A stretch of DNA of 64,000 bases from Prostheceraeus crozeri. Its lineage: Eukaryota > Platyhelminthes > Polycladida > Euryleptidae. The number at the start of each line of letters is the position of its first letter. The first letter of the stretch is position 1. The notes beneath the pieces are model-generated. The model was given only the letters and a program-made list of their open reading frames with translations, did no database searches and was not told where the DNA came from. The DNA lies in NCBI GenBank assembly GCA_907163375.1, contig CAJQUW010001648.1, positions 1 through 64,000 on the forward strand. The letters are read 5' to 3'. The position numbers and the translations under genes were made by a program. Of the stretch, positions 62,289 through 64,000 are shown piece after piece.

Positions 62289-62396
62289 CTCTCACTTGTA
62301 AATTTGCAAACAGGATTGATCAGACAAAGTTGAGAGGGGAGAATGGCTTCAGCAAGTCACACACGCTTTCCAAGTCAAGAGAATCTTCTCTTACTG

Positions 62397-62424
62397 CTTT
62401 TATAGCAGCTCGTCTGCTTTTATA
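62397..62424 (-). promoter_or_regulatory. Twin TATA boxes
   Basis: TATAAAAG occurs twice on the minus strand (62397-62404 and 62417-62424), 20 bases apart, upstream of the small gene starting at 62288. Confidence 0.55.
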
Positions 62425-62629
62425 GTCTCCTGCGAATCCACATTTGACACTATGTGAGCCAATCAGAGACCTCCGTTTCTCCCCTGACTTCGTTGCGGCA
62501 GGGAAAAGGAGGCACGCGGACGACTGACTCATGAAGGCTTTTCCCAAATCTTGTAGTCAAATCTAGTTTAGCACATTGAGTTGAATATGAATGTGTTTTA
62601 TGCGACATAAGAGCAAGTTGGATCCATGC

Positions 62630-62980
62630 TCATGAAATGAATATAGTCGAGATGCAATTTTCGCCGTGTCGCTGATAGAAATCTTTGGGATTACGTATCG
62701 TCTCTGCAGAATAGGATGCAAAATGAAACACTACACGCTCACCTGCATGTTCATCAGTCACTTTCTCAAATTCAATCTCAGCAACTAATCGTCCTTTCAC
62801 ATCTTTATTTATCAAACTGTCCATGAGCAGTTGGAAAACGAAGTAACCTTTAGCGATAGCAAATTCTAAGTCTGCCTTTTCATGATGAAAGGAGATGATC
62901 TAGTCCCTAATCACACCACGAAGACTTTGTCGATGAAAACGTAGTGAACAAAATTCATTCGTAAACTCTACTGCTTGTCA
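62630..62980 (-). pseudogene. Protein A', paralogue of A, virus-like block
   Basis: The minus strand reads ADLEFAIAKGYFVFQLLMDS, then LINKDVKGRLVAEIEFEKVT and DFYQRHGENCISTIFIS. KGRLVA(E/Y)IE and the position of (F/L)YxRH match protein A. The upstream part is less clear and the gene looks broken. It heads the minus-strand cassette. Confidence 0.5.
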
Positions 62981-63059
62981 TCTTTCTTCCTTTCACTTTG
63001 GAGACATAGCATGAATGACATTCAGGTGTAACATGGTACGCTGATTCCAAATCTGGTGG

Positions 63060-64000
63060 TCTCTGTTTTCCCGTCCGAGGCTTGCTTCACCCGCTAGAGC
63101 GATTTTCGTAAACATTCTAACTCGGTCGTTTTTCGCCAAGGTCCCAAATTTTCAATAACGTCTCACCTCTAAACGAAGGTAGAGTGGAACAAGCCATGTT
63201 TTCCACTGCATTTTTCTCATTCTCAGCTTTCAAATGAGCCATCATACGACTTTCTACGATCTCTGGAACCAAAGTTGGAAGATCGGTGTCGAGGGGGGGG
63301 GTCAGAACTTTTTCTCTCCGATTGAGCAGGAAAAAAGTTCCTAGACCCAACTTTGGCCAAAACGTCCGAATTTGCACTTCATTTTCCCATCCGAGGCCTC
63401 CTTCATGCCGAAAAACGACTTTTCTCATCCCAAAACATTCAAAACCCGACTTTTCCTGCCATATTCCTCCCTAAATCCAAGAAAATTAGACCAAACTGAG
63501 GTTTCCACTGCATTTTTCTCATTCTCAGCTTTCAAATGAGCTATTGCACGACTTTCTACGATTTCTAACACCAAAGTTGTAAGTTTGGCAGGAGGGGGGG
63601 GGACGTTCTCAAAATTTTTTCTCTCCAAATTCGCTGGAAACATCATTGCCAACCCAACATTTCACGTAGAGTCCGAATCTGGCCTCCGTTTTCCCATCCG
63701 AGCACTCCTTCTGCCCGAAACATGGACTTTCTCATCCCAAAACCACCAAACCCCGCCTTTTTCCAACTCTGCCGTTTTCAGAGATTCCACCCCTTGCCTC
63801 ACAGGAAAACTCCTCCCTGCCTTCCTTCCCAACCCAAAATTTCACGTAGATTCCAAATCAAAACTCCGCTTTCCCATCCGAACCCTCCTTCATGACGATT
63901 TCCAACTCTTCTCATCCCAAAACCATCAACATCCACCCTTTCCTCATTCTATCCTTCCCACATTCCACCCCTTCTCCCTTCCGAGATTCCACTCCTAGCT
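63060..64000. repeat. Degenerate tandem repeat of about 300 bp, running off the window
   Basis: TTTCCACTGCATTTTTCTCA with TTCTCAGCTTTCAAATGAGC occurs at 63199 and 63502. TTCCCATCCGAGGC-like words recur at about 63070, 63386, 63692 and 63876, and TTTCACGTAGA at 63660 and 63840. Units are about 300 bp, the later ones shorter. Short poly-G runs mark each unit (63293, 63595). No gene is supported here. Confidence 0.75.

Larger units (their letters stand above)
34447..62990. mobile_element. Unclassified virus-like gene block, split by a Polinton and a mariner
   Basis: This fossil block of small, tightly packed, unrecognised genes on both strands occupies about 34.4-39.81 and 56.73-63.0 kb. Signs that it is one element are the short gaps between genes, TATA boxes close to starts, touching convergent stops at 38396/38397, duplicated gene pairs (A/A', B/B') and a penton-like gene. 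The Polinton (39815-56728) and mariner (56856-58650) are insertions within it. Outer limits, termini and integrase or polymerase genes are not seen. It is broken, with more than ten breaks overall, and older than the Polinton. Family assignment beyond 'capsid-bearing, Polinton/adintovirus-like capsid gene' is not possible. Confidence 0.5.

Overview
This is animal nuclear DNA, AT-rich and crowded with mobile elements, containing very little host coding sequence. Penelope-like elements, a Crypton, DD41D mariners, hAT-like non-autonomous elements, an intron of about 8 kb, and frequent 'taggcctac/aggcctat' words suggest a marine invertebrate. An echinoderm or another deuterostome is my guess, made without a database. 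The only host gene I can support is a tRNA/rRNA (uracil-5-)methyltransferase of the TRMT2 type, closest by eye to TRMT2B. It has an internal exon at 17730-17831 and a last exon at 25932-26278, with matching splice phase.

Left part (1-34 kb). An hAT-like non-autonomous element fills 1-1473. It is followed by a LINE RT remnant (1.65-2.74 kb, minus), Penelope-like (PLE) fragments at 3-4.1 kb and 7.0-7.5 kb, and a 45-bp minisatellite at 6.06-6.32 kb. A young PLE at 10.15-13.21 kb carries an inverted copy of its own 3' end at its head and lies between (TA)n tracts. At 13.4-17.5 kb three elements are nested: an old minus-strand PLE split by a Crypton, which is itself split by a poly-A-tailed LINE end with a 16-bp target duplication. 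The TRMT2 intron holds LINE debris and a 1.84-kb hAT-like element with a clean 8-bp target duplication. A broken DD41D mariner (31.09-32.65 kb) and a multi-arm palindrome (32.86-33.05 kb) follow.

Right part (34-64 kb). A complete-looking Polinton/Maverick of 16.9 kb lies at 39815-56728, with TIRs of about 0.5 kb and TGCATG on both sides. It carries packaging ATPase, penton-like and hexon-like capsid genes, an adenain-like protease, integrase, protein-primed PolB, a PLA2-like protein and several small structural or unknown genes. It looks recent, with only a few breaks, mostly in the polymerase region. Short GC-rich hairpins, often paired and sometimes inside genes, are scattered through its AT-rich sequence.

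The Polinton and a second DD41D mariner (56856-58650) sit inside an older block of compact, unrecognised genes (about 34.4-39.8 and 56.7-63.0 kb). This block has TATA boxes just upstream of several starts, a plus/minus gene pair whose stop codons touch, two duplicated gene pairs (A/A' and B/B'), a RING-like protein, a protein with a DxEG exonuclease-like motif, and a gene whose C-terminus resembles penton-like minor capsid proteins. I read it as a fossil of a different, possibly undescribed capsid-bearing element that was later invaded by the Polinton and the mariner. The window ends in degenerate tandem repeats of about 300 bp.
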